Shown piece after piece: positions 5,992 through 6,793 of a stretch of DNA of 6,793 bases (position 1 is the first letter of the stretch; every line of letters begins with the position of its first letter). Source of the DNA: an uncultured bacterium (GTDB lineage: Bacteria > Bacteroidota > Bacteroidia > CAILMK01). The DNA is taken from NCBI GenBank assembly GCA_903835275.1, contig CAILMK010000357.1, forward strand, positions 1 through 6,793. Direction: 5' to 3'. Under the pieces are notes generated by a model that saw only the letters and a list, made by a program, of their open reading frames with translations, did no database searches and was not told the DNA's origin. Made by a program: the position numbers and the translations under genes.

Positions 5992-6025
5992 AAGCACGGG
6001 TTCAGGAATGAGCCTGTGCTTTTTT
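5992..6025 (+). terminator. Intrinsic terminator of the AraC-type gene
   Basis: A 13-base stem (5992-6004 with 6009-6021, two G·T pairs) closed by a GGAA tetraloop is followed by a T run to 6025. It lies 33 bases after the stop codon and is clearly similar in sequence to the terminator at 5025-5060. Confidence 0.88.
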
Positions 6026-6063
6026 ATTGGCAATAATATTTCACATTCTTAATTATCAGAACA

Positions 6064-6182
6064 TAATCCTGACGGGATTAAACCTTTATAGCAAAAAACA
6101 TTAAACGTATCTGTGCGACCCCGATGGGGTCGAACTTCAAGGAGACTCATGGTTCTATAAAGGTGTGAATCCTTCAGATTCA
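6064..6182. repeat. Symmetric multi-hairpin intergenic element (REP/MITE-like)
   Basis: Five nested or flanking pairings are visible. Left hairpin: TAATCC (6064-6069) with GGATTA (6075-6080). Long-range stem: ACCTTTATAG (6082-6091) with CTATAAAGGT (6155-6164). Central hairpin: CGACCCC (6116-6122), loop GAT, GGGGTCG (6126-6132). Right hairpin: TGAATC (6166-6171) with GATTCA (6177-6182). Both end hairpins have 6-base arms and 5-base loops, and the outer arms resemble each other's reverse complement. No ORF lies inside. It resembles non-coding dispersed repeats of Bacteroidota; mobility or an RNA role is inference. Confidence 0.65.
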
Positions 6183-6201
6183 TAATCAACTGGTTCACCT
6201 C

Positions 6202-6237
6202 AATTATCTAATAACTTAATAACCCAATAACTTAATA
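6202..6237 (+). repeat. AT-rich short tandem repeat (ATAACYYA units), copy 2
   Basis: Three 8-base units (ATAACTTA, ATAACCCA, ATAACTTA) follow AATTATCTA. The first 22 bases match 3932-3953 with two differences. It directly precedes the promoter box of the gene at 6253. Confidence 0.6.
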
Positions 6238-6240
6238 CCG

Positions 6241-6248
6241 TATTTTTG
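6241..6248 (+). promoter_or_regulatory. Bacteroidota -7 promoter box (TATTTTTG) abutting the start codon
   Basis: TATTTTTG matches TAnnTTTG and ends only four bases before the ATG at 6253. Transcription starting about 5-8 bases beyond the box would begin at or next to the start codon, predicting a leaderless mRNA. Confidence 0.45.
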
Positions 6249-6252
6249 CATA

Positions 6253-6793
6253 ATGGAAAATTCCACACATATAAAATGTCCAAACTGCGGGGAAAGTATC
6301 GTTGTTGAAGATATTATTGCGCATCAGCTTCGAGACGAGTTCAATTCACGATTCAAAATAGAAGTAGCGAAAAGAGAAGAGAAAATCACCGAGGAGTTTC
6401 AAAAAAAGGAACAGACCTACCAGCAACAGCTTGCCAAACAAAAAGACGAATTTTCCGGCAAGGAAAAAGCAATCATTGAAAAAGAGGAAAAGCTGCACCA
6501 GGAAAGACTCGATCTGGATAAGCAAATTCAGGAAAAACTGAAAGAGAAAGAAGAAAAGCAATTAATTGATATTCGCAAAAAGGTTGAAGAGGAAAATGCT
6601 GCTAAAATCAAATTTTTGCAGGAAGAAAAAGAAGAAGGGGTTCGCAATACAGTACTCCTGAGGGAAGCTGAATTCGAGAAACTAAAACTGCAAAAACGTA
6701 TTGACGTTATTAATGAAGAAAAGGAATTGGAATTCGCCCGTAGAATGGAAGAACGGATGAAGCAGGAATCTGAAGCGATGGTAAAACGTGCCA
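6253..6793 (+). CDS. DUF2130-like zinc-ribbon/coiled-coil protein (partial, C-terminus off the window)
   Basis: From ATG 6253 the frame stays open to the edge, giving 180 residues. Residues 7-15 (IKCPNCGES) form a CxxC zinc-ribbon half (Cys9, Cys12), followed by IIAHQLRDEF. From about residue 30 on the chain is a highly charged Lys/Glu/Gln helix, a long coiled coil with few breaks. This order (short CPxCG knuckle, 'HQ' helix, long coiled coil) is what I recall for DUF2130/COG4487 proteins, which usually reach about 400-450 residues with the DUF2130 domain at the C-terminus. That domain is not in the window, so the name depends on the N-terminus alone. The start is well fixed because the zinc motif follows at once and the next in-frame Met is near residue 163. 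Cytoplasmic; function unknown. Confidence 0.72.
   Translation, partial: MENSTHIKCPNCGESIVVEDIIAHQLRDEFNSRFKIEVAKREEKITEEFQKKEQTYQQQLAKQKDEFSGKEKAIIEKEEKLHQERLDLDKQIQEKLKEKEEKQLIDIRKKVEEENAAKIKFLQEEKEEGVRNTVLLREAEFEKLKLQKRIDVINEEKELEFARRMEERMKQESEAMVKRA

Noticed and set aside
6064..6182. Known riboswitch or tRNA-like structure
   Set aside because: I recognise no conserved riboswitch core or tRNA arm pattern, and the element is symmetric and separated from the next gene by its promoter box.
6346..6561. Minus-strand open frame rich in Phe and Leu
   Set aside because: It is the complement of the Lys/Glu coiled-coil coding sequence, which gives Phe/Leu-rich shadows.

Overview
The window looks like chromosomal DNA from a member of the Bacteroidota, possibly near the Chitinophagales or Sphingobacteriales. 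The evidence is the TAnnTTTG-type promoter boxes upstream of genes, the lack of clear Shine-Dalgarno sequences, exported beta-propeller and DUF6600-type proteins, an AraC regulator with a metal-binding-like N-terminal domain of a type I associate with this phylum, and short structured intergenic repeats. No plasmid, phage, transposase, tRNA, rRNA or CRISPR feature was seen.

Layout. A minus-strand gene for an exported SBBP-type beta-propeller protein runs off the left edge (1-1246). Across a divergent intergenic region lies a plus-strand gene (1549-3108) for a predicted lipoprotein. It has a tryptophan-rich DUF6600-like domain and a long Gln/Pro/Glu tail carrying a 114-bp tandem duplication. 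A bidirectional terminator separates it from a convergent gene for an exported TlpA-like thioredoxin (3188-3730, minus). After a repeat-rich intergenic stretch comes a second DUF6600-like gene (4027-4998), a shorter paralogue with an ordinary signal peptide in place of a lipobox. Next is an AraC-type regulator (5347-5958) with a possible short leader ORF upstream. Then comes a roughly 120-bp, strikingly symmetric multi-hairpin element and an AT-rich repeat. Last is the start of a DUF2130-like zinc-ribbon/coiled-coil gene (6253 to the right edge), whose promoter box almost touches its start codon.

How the genes fit together. Four of the six proteins (propeller, both DUF6600 paralogues, thioredoxin) are predicted to be exported, so the left two thirds is an envelope-protein region. 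Each gene seems to be its own transcription unit: strands alternate, three strong hairpin terminators are visible, and most genes have their own promoter box. I see no clear evidence of a shared pathway. The two W-rich paralogues flanking the thioredoxin are the most distinctive protein feature. The most distinctive DNA features are the symmetric element at 6064-6182, the AT-rich repeat found before two genes, and two terminators that appear homologous with compensatory base changes. All functional statements rest on motif recognition by eye; no database search was possible.
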